Below, piece by piece: positions 39,179 to 52,315 of a DNA stretch of 64,000 bases. The DNA comes from Toxotes chatareus (lineage: Eukaryota; Chordata; Actinopteri; Toxotidae): NCBI GenBank assembly GCA_016801885.1, contig CM028883.1, positions 26,578,643-26,642,642 of the forward strand. Reading direction: 5' to 3'. Position 1 is the stretch's first letter; each line of letters starts with the position of its first letter. The position numbers and the translations under genes were made by a program. The notes below the pieces were generated by a model that was not told the origin of the DNA, searched no databases, and saw only the letters and a list, made by a program, of their open reading frames with translations.

Positions 39179-42100
39179 AGTTACTTTAATTCATTATTAG
39201 TCATTATTTGAAATTTTATTACCTTAACGAAAAACGAGCCCACAGCCAACTGTTGTTACTATAGTCTGCCATATATGGCTACTTTGTTGCTACAGACAAT
39301 GAGGTCATCTTTCCTCTACCACAAAGCTGTTTCACTCAGACCAGAGGTAACCTAACATAACCATGTCTCCCACTGAATATGGTGCATACCACTAATTTGC
39401 TTTGTCAGATTTGTTTTGGAGAAAATGAAGTTGTTGCCAGGGTTATGTTCAGACACAGTGATATAGGAAGTCTTCCATGTATGAAGTGAGACATGCTTTA
39501 CTGTATGCTGCACAGTAGGCACAGTGAGGACATGGATGATTGGGCAAATATAGTTCAGATTCGTGTCCTACACAGAAGTGTTGTAGTGCAGGGAATAGTT
39601 GGTCTAAATTACCAGGGCTCCAACATGGGCAGGGCCCTTACAACAACCTGTAATTATCTGTAATTTTGTTTGTTTTGTTTTTATATGTAATTTTGAAATG
39701 ATTTTAGAATGATAAGTACCATTAGAATGATAAGTAAATAATCACTTTTGGTTGAAATAGTTTGACTTTCTTGTATCTAAAATAATACTAGAGCTTCTGG
39801 GAGGCCTTCACCCCTGTGGAAGGTGCAAAACGTTTTGTGTCAGTTTTAATGATGGAGATAAAACCAGCAGCATTGGAAAAGTTGAATAACTCTGAGGTAT
39901 TGTTCAGTCCCTCAGTTGGAGAGTGATAGCAGGGTCTAATCCTGAGTTTTCAATCATATTTCAGTTTAATTCAATACTTCCTGTTTTGCATATCTATGGG
40001 CCGTGGCTTCAGGTAACAGATGGGGATAGCACTTGTTGAAAACTAATTCACCTCAGTTCTGCAAATAAAACAGGATTCCAGGGAGATCTTATTTGATTTT
40101 CTTTTGTTATGGCGCTGTGATCCTGTCTCGGTGTCGGGACCTGAGTGAGGTGGCTTTCCACCTTGCTCAGGGTCTAATGAAGCCTCACACAGTATCAAGA
40201 GTATATTGAGAAAAGCAGCTGAAATATGCTGAGATTTCACAAAACACACACATCATGTAATAACCTCTACAGCTCCACGAGTTTACACTTGTTGATATAA
40301 TTATCAATACAGCCTTTCCTTATAATCAGATAATAGCACGACCACCATCGTTCACTAATCTTAATCAAGTACACCCAAACAAACCTTAGCTATGATTGAC
40401 ACCAATGAGGAAATGTTCATATAGTCCTGTCGTGGTGAACATGATGTGCTGCTAATCATGGCACCACATCACAAAACTCAAGGACAAATGACCTACTTTG
40501 GCAAGTGAAAGCCAAGGATAGTGTCTTCACACAGGCAACCAAAAGCCACCACATTTGGCTTCAGTGAGCACACCCTCACTGACAAGTAGCAAAACATGTT
40601 GGGATTTTTAGTCAGCTACATTAAGCACCCAACCAGTGCTCCAGTTTAAGAAAATTAAAAAGAAAAAACTGAATATTTACATGAAGAGAAAGTACTAAAT
40701 ACAAATGTTTCCATATAAGACATGAGAAGTCACTGAATGGTTGTAGTTCTGGTATTCGATTTTCTGTGATCTTAAAAAGCTTAAAATTTAATTTCAAAAT
40801 CTGTGCAGTTGCCGGATCGACAAATTTTCATAATGGAACATTCATCTTGTCAAAATATGGTTAGTTTTGTATAAATCCAAACCTAAAAAAGTAACAGTAG
40901 TAGTTCTACTGTATACCTTTATTCAGTTAGTAATTAAGTTTTAATGAAGTTTCTCATTAGCCCAATGTGCATGGGTTGGGGGGGGGGGCAAGGGGGAAGA
41001 GAAAGGGGATGAGGGAGATAAAGAAAGTAGTGGGGTAATGGAGGGAGGCTGAAGAATAGGAGGGCGTGGAAGAGATAGGGGACAGGTAGAGAGTTGTGTC
41101 TGTCCGCTCATATGTTTGTACCCATTTTCCTAAATGTAAGACGTGGTAACAGCTGTACTGATACACACAGGTGCACCTGTTTAACGGCAGAAGCAAAGGG
41201 AAAAACTCTGACAGAGCAAACCTCTGAACAAACCAACTAGATCACAACCCTTTAAATATGACCCTCCTTGCCTGTTATATTACACATGAATCACTGTTAA
41301 GTCATTACACTGCAGTGTAACTTCCCACGGACCTGACCTGAACAGACGAAGTCAGAGCTCTTTCTACAACACACTGAGGACGATTGATAGCTGAGCACAT
41401 TTCACTGCCTCTAAATGTGGAAGAATTGCTCCTTTAGACCCGTTTGTAGCAAAGTCCAGCTCATTAAAAGGCCTAATTATCTACATTATTGTGTTTGGAG
41501 GCTCACACATTGCGCTGCTGCGGATTTGTGAGTCTATGTTGAGCAATCCCAGTCAGCAGGTTCATTATGATGACTAGAATAACCAACATCTAATTTGGGA
41601 CTCCATTACAATGGCTGGTAGTGTTGGGACCCATCAGGAAGCATATTTATTCAAGGTGGTGGCGGCAGACTAATAGAATGTGCAGTACGGGCCTCATGAA
41701 TACAGTCATTTCTCTCATTCTCTCTTTCTTCACTATTAATCACATCATTATAATTGTCTGTTTAATGAAAAACCTACATCCACTGGGATCTTCTGTATTT
41801 TCCAATATTTGAAGCCTAGTTTTAAATTCCAGGTCGGAGTGAACACTATACTATTTCTCCTTCTCTAAAAATATACTGCACATCTGTTTGACAGCACAAA
41901 CACTTTTGTTTAGGGTAAATAACACTTTGATGAACCGTGTTTTTGTCAAGAAATAAGACAGAGTTCATTTTAGCAGCTGTGAAGAGAGGAACAGCATTAA
42001 TGACAGCAAAGAGAATATCACAGCACGAGGACCTGAACGCAACGCAACGCAGAGAGTCACATCACTTCTAATTAGAATACACAGTAGCAATCAGACATTT

Positions 42101-43190
42101 AGTGCATGCCTCACAAATGAACGGTCCGCATTCTCCTACTCTACATCACTGTGATGGCACTTTGATCAAAGCTGTGGCATGAATATCCAGTGTCAATTAG
42201 CGAGGCTGGAGAAACAGAATCACACACAGCTCAAAATACACGAGAATCCCAAATGGTGTCATGATGCTGCGGAGAAAGCAACCAGCCTGTCACACAGTCG
42301 GACAAAGCTGAAAGCAAATCTAACGGTAGAAGTAAGTTACAAGTAGTGTGTGTGTCCCATCTATGTTATTCCTCTGTGCCACAGAGCTCCACTGTTATAT
42401 CATATGTGTGAAACAAACAAATAAATAAACAAACAATAATTTACAGGTTCAAAAGGCTTTGACATGGTTTACTCAGCTGCTTTGTGACCCCCCCCCTCAT
42501 AACGAAGAGTGGGGTAACATTCTGCTTGTGGCTCCCCAAAAAGTCTTCAGCCAGCTGTATCAACAACCCCGCAAAGCATAGGCAGATAGATGATCTCTTT
42601 GTAAATGTCATTTTCCATATGAACAAGTCCCAAACACACATATACACTGTATATATATACACACACACACACACTGCATGAAGCAGAGGATGTGAAACGA
42701 AGGAGGGAGGGTAAGGAGGAGGGGGACGGGTGGACTCATCTCTCCGCTGCCACTGGGAATAAATACTTCCAGCATGCAGCACGATTCCTTTCCATGACAA
42801 CAGAGATGGCTCATTTTGTTTGCTGGAGAGGTATCCCCAACAAAGTTTCTCATTTATGCTGAAAATGTAAGAAAAAGTAAGAAATAAATAATGTAGCGGT
42901 GTAAACAGGCAGTGCTGGCCAAGCACATAAACGGATGGAGAAGTGAGCAACCGACTTCCTCAGCAAGGAGCCTAGTTAGAGAAACAGAAGTGAGCAGCTG
43001 GCCAGAAGAAGCCCGACTGTAAAACAGCTCACTTCCCGAGCCGTGAACGAAGTCTCTGTGTTAAATAATTAATGTAGTGTGAAAACCTAAATTTGAATAT
43101 GTCAACTTGCAAACAAACGCCTGTTTATTACTGATTTTTCAGGTTTTAAAGTAATAGAAATTTGAATTTGAATTTTTGACCTGATGATGG
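39179..43190. other. fhit intron (inferred), possible conserved non-coding patches
   Basis: Unique sequence. 41450-41640 and 42050-42215 are repeat-free and rich in homeobox-type ATTA/TAAT motifs. The second includes the palindrome CTTTGATCAAAG (42160-42171). The minus frame at 42441-42950 (169 codons) runs through a CA/TA repeat and is spurious. Confidence 0.35.
42635..42674. repeat. (TA)n-(CA)n compound repeat
   Basis: A short TATATATATA tract passes into a CA run. Confidence 0.93.
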
Positions 43191-43408
43191 CCTTAGAGCA
43201 GAGGTGTCCAAACTGTTCCACAAAGGGCCGTGTGGCTGCAGGTTTTTTTTCCAACCAATCAGCAGCACACCAGACTTGACTCATTTAATCAACTGATCTC
43301 AGTCTTCAGACAGTTGATTGGTCAAACTGTGTGCTCTTCATTGGTTGGAACAAAAACCTGCAGCCACACCGCCCTTTGTGGAACAGTTTGGACACCTCTG
43401 CCTTAGAG
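43191..43408. mobile_element. 202-bp palindromic hAT-type MITE, copy 1, with TSD
   Basis: The element spans 43199-43400 and begins CAGAGGTGTCCAAACTGTTC, the same as the reverse complement of its right end. The arms pair over about 60 bp with few mismatches. It is flanked by an exact 8-bp duplication CCTTAGAG (43191-43198 and 43401-43408), the hAT target-site size. No coding sequence. Its central part is the reverse complement of the copy at 55.3 kb. Confidence 0.93.
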
Positions 43409-46222
43409 GAAAGAGATTACCAAAGAGACTCTCATCTGGAGCCAAGTCGTGGACATTGTCTTTGCCATCCCTAGAGACACGCTGTATTTAAAACTGCTGT
43501 TTGACAAACACTAAAACAATGGAATGGGAAAAATATATATATATTTTTTTTTATTTACTTATTTTCTATATGGTTTATTCAACTCACACAAAATGATTTA
43601 TGTATACATGCAATCAGTTGCACATTTGACTCATCAAATAACCTGTCATTTGTCCCTCCTGGGCCTCCATACAGCCACAGAACAAAGAAAAACATAAGAC
43701 AACAAAAGCTCTTAGTTTCCTGTGCAGTTTTGTCCCCGTCTGGGTTTTTTGTTTGTTTTTTAGATCAGTGCATCGAAAAAAACAAATGGGTGTGGATGTG
43801 TAAATGATCTGCTCAGTGTAGCATCAGATCTACAGAGCTCATATACAGCTCAGAGGAAATTGAAGGTGGGAGTGCTGACGCACAGCTTGGTGACATGCGG
43901 ACAGGTATGAATCTTTGCAGATATCGTGAGCAGACAGGTGACAGGATGTTTTGCCTCAGGACAGATAATCAGCTGCTGCAGGGTGTTTCACGGCTTTGTG
44001 TTCCTGCCTGAGAGCAAACGCCTTTTATTCAACATAAAGATTCTTGTGACAACTGATCCCATATTGCTTCCTGTCTCTTGCACCTCCAGCTCATTGCTCT
44101 AAAGTTAATATGGAATCTGTTGTGTTTATGTGGGCTGAATTTAGCATCTTCATGTTTCTTTAATGTCCTTTAACTGTAATAAGGCTTTATCCAGTTATGC
44201 ATTTAAGAGGTTTGGCTTATGTTGTTCATGTTACCACATTATCTTTTTCTGTGTGTATTATTTTCTAGTCATTTTTAAGATAAACCTGCCCTCTACGTCA
44301 TGGATGGACAAAATATTCCAAATAATAGAGGCTCACGTAGTAAGACTACAGGATATTTATTCAGAGTGCAAGTATATTTTCATTTGCAGTTCTGCTGGAT
44401 GCTTACACATCTGTCCTGCACGCCTTCATAACACTGAGACTGAAAAAAAACAACAAATTTCACACTTAATAATCATTTTTTTATGCTCTAGATAAGGAAT
44501 TAGTAAAATAGGAGACTTCAGAAATTAATTATTTAAAGGAGGTATAGTGCAGCCGAGAAGACAATTCGCTGCTGCACCACCAGTCAGTGTTTGGTTGCCT
44601 TTGTTCATCACCACAATCCTTCCCTGCCAAACATTAACCACACCTTATCAATAATTCATTCGCCAGAGCTTATCTAAAAAAAAAAAAAAAAACTCTCCGT
44701 CTTAAAATTTGCTCAGACCGACAACAGCGCTGCATCCAAAGCCAAATACATGAAAGCACTGGAGATCACTCTGTAGATAACACGATCAGGGTACGTTAAA
44801 AACTGTAAGTGGTCAGGTCACGCTGATTTGTGTTTTCTCCTGCATGTTTCTGCTGCTTTCAGAAAGTGAAGACAAAAAAATGATTGAGTTAATGAATGAA
44901 TGAATGAATGAAGTTGTGTTTGGTGGACGGGCAAAGTCATTCTCAGTGCAAGCTTTCACCTCACTGTGACAATCACCCCCAGCTCCAAAGTAAAAATGTA
45001 AACACAGTTCCAGTGTGTGGATATAATAAATGCATGAGACTGCCGAGCAAAGCACAACTGTTTCTCTCGTCGTGTTGAGGTGTAACAACAAGTTAAAGCT
45101 TACGCTTAACTACGATATAAATCCACTATGATACTCTGTAGACAGCTGCAGACATCTGGAACACTTCAGCAGTGAAACGTAACACCGTGTCTAGACAGAA
45201 GGTGTAGCGTGAACAGCATGTTAGCAGCCAGCAGCAGCAGTTTCAGTCCTTTCAGTCTGTGTCTTCACTGAATGCGTTCAGGTACAGAACAGCATTAAAA
45301 TAATCTTTGTGCTTTTATAAACATAGAGCGTGAGGAAAAACAAACACAAGGCATTGTGTTGCCTGCGTAGACAGCTGGATCCATTGAAATAGAAATGCAT
45401 CTACTGAGAAACATGGCTGAAGCACTTCCTGTGCAGGCGCACCATAACTCAGCTCTCCTGCGTATCCACGGGAATAATCTGTGACAAATCACAATCAACT
45501 CAAACTAAACCAAACCCACGGAAAGATAACCAGGTGTCAATTTAGCATCATGATGAACATGACTGGAATTCACACACAGGTCACTTGAGTTTCTGCGCTT
45601 GATGAGATTTATTATCTTTATATGCCACGCTGCCACATTAACTTGACATATCCTCCAAGCCTCTTTGCTACACACCCAGCTGATGATGGCTTATGGGAGT
45701 CGCCCTGTCTTACCGCAATCTTTCAGTGTAGGGGACATTGCCTCTCTACTTCCATCTTCCTATTCCCCAGCCATCATGTCAAAACATTAGTCTAATTCAA
45801 CCATAGCTGCCTCCGGGTCCACCCAAGCTGAAAAGAATAAAATAATCTGCACTGTCTCGTGTGATACTCAGTCCCTGATATTAGTCAGAGCCAGTGAGTG
45901 TGGTGGTTGGGGCCAGAGTGTATATTTGTGGGAGAATTTGAATTTAGCAGTTGAGATACAGTTAGCGCTCATATATTCATTATAGCTGTTTCTGCAAATA
46001 AGCCCCCCCCTCTCTCCCACCACATTGTGTTGTGGGCATTGTGAATCATCTGCCAACCAGCGCTGTCATCTGTCTGAGGGAGTGGGAGAGGAGAGTGATG
46101 GGGAGGGAGGAGGAGAAAACAGTCACTCAGTCACATCATGGAGGACCAAAATGAAAACGCTGAGAGAAATGCATGAACTCACAGAGGAGGAAATGAGATG
46201 GTAACAAGCCCAAACACTGAAA
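43409..46222. other. fhit intron (inferred), no gene seen
   Basis: Unique AT-rich sequence with a poly-A near 44678 and a short (AATG)n run at 44891-44912. Open frames have no recognised domain. Confidence 0.4.
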
Positions 46223-46274
46223 ACACACACACACACACACGCACACACGCACACACACACACACACACACACAC
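46223..46274. repeat. (CA)n microsatellite with CG interruptions
   Basis: About 26 dinucleotide units with two GCAC interruptions. Confidence 0.97.
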
Positions 46275-46527
46275 GACAAACAACCTGCAAACAAACCCAC
46301 ACTTGAGTGGCACAAATAGTCGAATAATTCTTTCCTCGCAGAAACACAAAAACTCATTTTGCTTGAATAATCACTGTAGACAGGCTTAATAAATCAGTTA
46401 GATGTAATATGAAATAATTAAGAGTAATGATGCTTTTTGACATGAATGCAGTTTGCAATCAGCAATCCGTGACTGCCACAGTGAGGTCGTAAATGTGATC
46501 TGGCCTTTTTTTTTTTTTTTTTTTTTT

Positions 46528-47400
46528 AATTTCTCCACACATTTTATGATGTTACAGATTTCATTTTTTTTTACTGATCCTTTGGCACTTAGAATTGTGG
46601 TCACCTGCATCCTGTTTGCTTTTGTTATCCCTCAGCTGTGTCTAGAACTTGACTGGGTTTCCACCTGTGGACTGACAGAACATTGTTTAGATAGGTACAT
46701 ACCTGTGTATATAAGGTCCCACAATTCACCCTACATGTCAGGACAAACACATGTCAGATAGACCGCTGTAATTAAACTGTGGCACAGGTCAGGGTGAGGA
46801 TATAAAACCACTTCTAAATCTCTGAGTGTTCCCAGGAGCACAGTGCCGTCTGTAAGTGTGAACTAACTCCAGAGTGGACACAACCTGAGACTGGGACAAT
46901 GGATCACCTTTCAGGACGACAATGACCCAAAGTATACAGCCAAGACAATGCAGGAGCGGCTTAAGGAAAAGTCTCAGACGGTCCTTGAATGGCCCTGAAC
47001 AAAGTCCAGACTTAAACCCCACAGAACATCTGTGCAGAGACCTGAAGATGGCAGGTCACAGACACTTCTCATCCAATCTGACAGAGAGAGAAAGGATCTG
47101 CCAGGTGTGAAAAGCTTGTAGGGACATACCCACAAAGTCTCTAAGTCGTAATTGCTGCCAAAGGCACTTCCACCAAGCGCCAAATTAAGGGTCTGAGATA
47201 AATATCACAGATTTAAGGTTTTTATTTTTAGTTTTTTTAATTTGCAAAACTTCTTCAAACATTTCGACATTTCTACTTTGTCGATGTCTGTTATTGAGTG
47301 TAGATTTATGGGCAAATGTGACACTTTGATCCATTTAAAATTAAATCTACCACATAATAAAATGTGCAAAGAGTGAATGGGGTCTGAGTACTTACTGGGG
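46528..47400 (+). pseudogene. Tc1-like element, truncated, broken transposase
   Basis: The left part has CCACACATTTTATGATGTTA and GTATATAAGGTCCCACAATT, typical 5' regions of teleost Tc1 elements. Transposase traces on the plus strand are GYKTTSKSLSVPRSTV (46797-46850), QDDNDPKYTAKTMQERLKEK (46913-46970), QSPDLNPTEHLCRDLKM (46990-47055), SSNLTERERICQV, then KLVGTYPQS and VVIAAKGTSTK (to about 47180). The end region resembles the 3' TIR (AATGGGGTCTGAGTACTT, 47377-47394). Most of the N-terminal and central transposase is deleted. It is plus-oriented, opposite to the Tc1 copy at 38 kb. Confidence 0.85.
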
Positions 47401-49994
47401 TCACTATCTGTATCCAATCAATGCCACTTTTGTATCAGTTGCAAGGAGCATGCTGACTTCAGGTCAACAGTGAATGAACTTCAATCCATAGAGCTGCACT
47501 GGTCTTATTCTCACTAATGCCTTTGTTGTTGGATTCTAGCTTTGGTACAGGACTAAGGTTTCCCCATTCTCTATCACGCCTATAAGGCTCTGAATTTCTT
47601 GGCATGACATCATTGAGCACAGCACCATACTTATGTGACTTAATGAAGAATGCAGATATGGATGGTGATCCAGATATCTGTAATCAGGCTACAACTTTGA
47701 CACCACGCAAGACATCTGGACAGCTACTGACCACCATGAGTTAACGCCTCCGACCACTCTGACCAAACAACATCAAAATCTAATAAGCAGACAACCATCA
47801 AGTTTACTGATCACAACCTGTTCCAGTTTTGACTACATGAGCCACCCTAAGGACTAAATGTCAAGTTTTTTGTACACGGTGTATCCAGCCATATATTTTC
47901 TACACTGCTTGGTCTGTAGGCAGATTACCACTCATGCGCACCAGAGGATTAACCCTTTCCATGCTAGGATGCTTCTTGAGTTTTCTGTTAGCACCACCAT
48001 TAGGGCAAAATGTCCTATTTTCAGAATACATGCTACATCAATTTGTGTGGGATGCGCATGGTCAATATAACACTACATCCATATGATTTAATTTAATGAC
48101 CCTGAATGACAGACTTTGGTGAATCACTAAGGTTTGCTTGTTTTGTTTGTGTGTACTTACAATATTATTTAGCAGCAAGTTGGATGAATTGAAGCTTTCC
48201 AAGTCAAAATGACAACTCGTGTGACATGAACAGCCTTTTCTTCCTTTATTTAGTTATATTTACCTTAACTCCCATGACATGAACTCAGCAATATGTCTCA
48301 TAATTCATGCTCCCCATTGGATGAACACTTTGGATTTTTATGACTCCATGACCTTTCTTATAGCACCACCATCAAAACAAACCTTTTTAGCCGTTCTAGT
48401 ATCAGCTAACTCTTCTGTGTGTGTTTTTTTCTGTCCAATTGAACATAGCAGCAACTTTATTTATACACGAATACAAGCTGGAAGCAAAGAAGCAGCCACT
48501 GCTCATTGTGCTGGACTTGCAAAGACTGCATGGGGTGGGATATATTAAAACAAATGTGCTTTGTGACCAAGGCTCCCTCAGTTCAAGCTGTCTGGTTGTA
48601 TGTGCTATCTCTCTGTGGCACAGAGGAGGCTGATGAGTTCAGCAGCACATCTGGAGCAGGCCGATGGGAGAGGAGGTTTTAATTATGAAACACAGTCTCA
48701 ACTGAAGAAAAAGAGGCCACCCCTCAATCGTCCAGAGAAAATGTATCTGGGTGGTGGCTGCTTCATTTGCATTGTCCTCTCATTCTGTCTACACACAAGC
48801 TAAAGCATAAGCCCACAGACATGAATAACACAACACTGTTTTGTTTTGTTTTTTCTTTTTTAGTGTCAGAACACAGCAGCTCATGTCATCATTTTGCAAC
48901 TAGTACTGGTGTAACTGCTGTTACTAATGCTGCTAATGCTAAACTCAAGAATAATAACTTGTAGCAGTGGTTCCCTCCTGCAGTGTGCAAAGTGTTGGTC
49001 ATCAGCTCTCTAGCGGCCGCAGTAATTATGACAGGAGCAGAGCAGGAAGTCAGCTGTGATTTGTCACAGAAACAGAAAACGATGATGTTCTGCTGATGGG
49101 GACATTAGATCAGAAAACAATTCTGGGTGTCGTTCTAGATGGCATCAACCAAAAAAATGTATTTTTGAGGATTTTGCTATTTTTATCTCATCATTCTTTA
49201 TTTGTATCATGACAATGTGCCTGTGAGACAACGAGCTGAATCAAGAGCAGAGCTAGGATTTAGTCCTAAAGTGTGGCGCTAAGGAAAAGCTCTCTGAAAC
49301 TGAAAGGGTTAATTTTCTGGGGAACATGAATATATTCAGCAAATTTCATTGACCTCTTACGTTTAATATTTAATGCATCCTGAGTATAAGTAGAAAATGG
49401 TCTCAACTGTGGCACAAGAGGAAAGATCTCGGGGTTGACTGAAAAAAAAAAAATTCCATTTCTTTCCAAGGCATCTTTTCAGAGGTTATTGAGATTCAGT
49501 GTTGGATGAGCAAATTGACCAACATTATCATGCCAGGCCCAAAATTACAATTTGACAAACTGAAATCATACCTAATAATTTGCAGTAAAATGCCAATGCG
49601 TCTTTTTCTGGATTATAAATTTAGAATTCCTACACTGTTGCCTGTAGAAATAAAAAATGACAGGATGAACAAAACGCTGTCGGGAAACAGGGAGGAGAGC
49701 ACACTCTGAACACTCTGCTCCAGCACTATCAGGGCTGTCCTGAAGGCTGTAGATATCAGTCCTGTTGTGGTTGCTGGTGACACAGTAACAGCGTTCGGGA
49801 TACCGAACATGCTCTGTTCAGCTACTCTCCATCATGGCTCATGTTAAATAAAAAATACTAAAGAAGACAGTTAACAGTGTTATCTGACACTGTAAGACTG
49901 AACTCATAATATATACAGTGAAGAAATGTATGCATATTTTATAATAATTAGCATATGAATTACTGACTTATGGCCACAAATGTGTTTTGTGAGA
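47401..49994. other. fhit intron (inferred), no gene seen
   Basis: Unique AT-rich sequence; open frames (e.g. 48279-48548) lack domains. A chance NotI-type GCGGCCGC lies at 49013-49020. Confidence 0.4.
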
Positions 49995-50345
49995 TCACAG
50001 AGACCTTGACCTTTGACCTTTATCCACCAAATTCTAATCAGTTCATCCTTGAGCCCGAGTGGACATTTGTGCCAGATGTGATCAAAGTTCCTCCAGGTGT
50101 TCCTGATGCATCACATTCACAAGAATGACATAGACATGATATCACAGTTGCCTTGACCTTTGACCTTTGACCACCAAAATCGAATCACTTCATCCAAGTG
50201 AGTCTTTTAAAGCCAAATTTGGAAAAAGAAAAAAAAGAACCCTCAAGGCCTTCATGAGACATCGCGTTCAAGAGAATGGGACAGACGGACGGACAGATGG
50301 GAAACCTGAAAAACAGAACGCCCCCAGCCACGGCTGTTGCTGGCA
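49995..50345. mobile_element. Teleost interspersed repeat with duplicated GACCTTTGACC module
   Basis: Two related modules each begin with CTTGACCTTTGACC and CACCAAA, then have an AATCA and TTCATCC segment (50001-50060 and 50150-50205). The end reads GGGACAGACGGACGGACAG, then CGCCCCCAGCCACGGCTGTT. I recognise this order from a repeated teleost sequence that ends in a GGCCACGGCTGTCGCCGG-like block, but I cannot name its class. No coding capacity. The modules carry perfect DR1 nuclear-receptor-like motifs (see findings). Confidence 0.65.
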
Positions 50346-52265
50346 CTCAGACATGAAAACCCAACTGAAATTAAAGCTCTGCTCATGTCAGTTTGTAACT
50401 AATTACTGTAATTACCTGTAAAACAATGAAAAGTTGAAAAACTGAGCAACAAATGTCAGCTTTGTTCACCAGTATCATTGCTACAAAGAAAGAAAAAAAA
50501 AAAAAAACACTTTCTGTAATTGACTTGTCCACTACAGTTTCCAGGTGTCTGTGCCTCCATTGGCTCACCTGTCGATCTACATGCACACTGGCTCACCTGT
50601 TCAGAGGACTGGAGGTTAAAGGATCATTTCTGATGTATCTCCAAAGACCATTCTCCTTCCTATCAATAATGAAAAATATTTGCACTGTGACTTCTGACTG
50701 CAGAAAGGCACAAGTAACTGATTTGGACTTTAAGGTTAGTAACTTTAGCAAAGATGGCTATGGTTTATACTATCAATATAATTAATGAAGTTTATTGGAC
50801 ATGAGAATATGTCTGCTGTCATTTAGGGGTTTCCATTTACTCAAAGATCTGGATTCACAGACACAAACTAAAAACACAAAAATAAATAAAACACCCTGTG
50901 ATTTTGTCACATTGCACATCTGCTACAATTCATGCCAATAGGAGAATTGATTGAAGGAAGCAATGCACAGCTTCCTGTTTTCATTTCACTGTGACCCTGA
51001 TTGTTATCTGATGTCATCTCATGATATCAGGTGATAGTTATCAGAAACCATGAGCAGGTCTCCTGGCTACTAATCAGAAAAACACTGGAGCTTCGGAGTA
51101 ATCGTGGCATTAAATGTTAAGGTGTGTATAATAACAAAAGTGCTGTCAAAGAGGAATGTGAGCACCTGATGGGCACGTTCATCAGATGTTTAAAATGAAA
51201 TGCACGGCTTCATTTTGACAGCAAAAAGAAAAATAAGGTAAAGAAAAAAAAACAACTAAAGCTGCATAAAAATTCAAAGGTGCTGCTTATTTTAAGCAAC
51301 AACAGAGTTCCTCAAAGAGCCCAAGTCTTCCAAGCACAGATGAGTTGTTGTTTTTTTTTTTTTGTAAAGACTGAGTTAAGTTGTGATGGCTTTGGTGAGT
51401 TATTGATTACAAATGAGAAAGAACAAAGTGGTGCCTCTAATGCATTGCGTATGAAACATGTACAAGTGGAAAGAGTCAAACATCAAAGGCAGACACTGTG
51501 CAAGATACACAAGAAGAAATAATCTCCCGAGCAAGTGATCAATCACAGACGAGTGAAATTCATGTCAGGCAGAAAAAATAAAGGCTACATTAAGTTTTAA
51601 TTGCTGTCCAATTTATACCTTCTTCAGGTTAATAAAAAAAATAAAATAAATAAATAAATAGAAATTGTCAGGCCACATCCCAGCTCAATACCTATCATCC
51701 AAGATGTTAGGGTAGAGTGTATGTAGATTAGGTATATGTGGGGTACATATGGGCATGGACAACTGACCATGCCCACCCCCCCCCCCCTTGTGATCTGCCC
51801 CTGGCCCTTAAGGTGCCTGCTACCCGGCGCAAGCGGACCATAACAGCTCAGTGGGGGCTTGGCCAAAATATCCGCCTGTCTCCAACAATCAAACCCCCCG
51901 CCCCAGGCCAAACAGGAATATAAACACACCAGAGAAGAAGAAAGAAAAAAAAAGGTCAAGGCTCAGCACTACCTGCAGCTGAGAGGAGCCGATGACCTGA
52001 TTTTGTTTGTAGGGCTGCTCGCATGCAGACACCAGTGATCCATGCACAGCAGCCGAGTGTGCACGAGACATGGAATCATGGGGGTTTGGCTTAGAGCATG
52101 GGGACCAACTGTGTGTATTGCGGGGGGGTCACAATCAGCGTAATGTGTTCTGAGAAGGGAACAGAGGACAAGAGAGGAGGATGGGGAGGGGATGGAGAAG
52201 GTCTCCTCCACTCCAGGTTATGCTTTCAAAATAAAATGCCTATGCTTTTGTGCCAATGTGCTAGT
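50346..52265. other. fhit intron (inferred), no gene seen
   Basis: Unique sequence with A-runs near 50490, a T-run near 51349-51363, AAAT runs near 51640-51660 and a C-run at about 51776-51787. No supported gene. Confidence 0.4.
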
Positions 52266-52315
52266 GCAAGATTACCTTTCTTACACATCTCTGTATGTGC
52301 AATAAAGGTAATCTT
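52266..52315. repeat. Short perfect-looking hairpin
   Basis: AAGATTACCTTTCTTACACA (52268 onward) pairs with 52295-52315 at 19 of 21 positions around a six-base loop CTCTGT. The stem is too short for a typical miRNA precursor but stands out in unique DNA. Confidence 0.6.

Noticed and set aside
42441..42950. 169-codon open frame on the minus strand
   Set aside because: It runs through a (TA)n-(CA)n microsatellite giving a VCVCVYIYTVYMCV peptide and has no domain or splice context.
46123..46357. Cys/Val-repeat frames
   Set aside because: Translation of the (CA)n microsatellite on the opposite strand.
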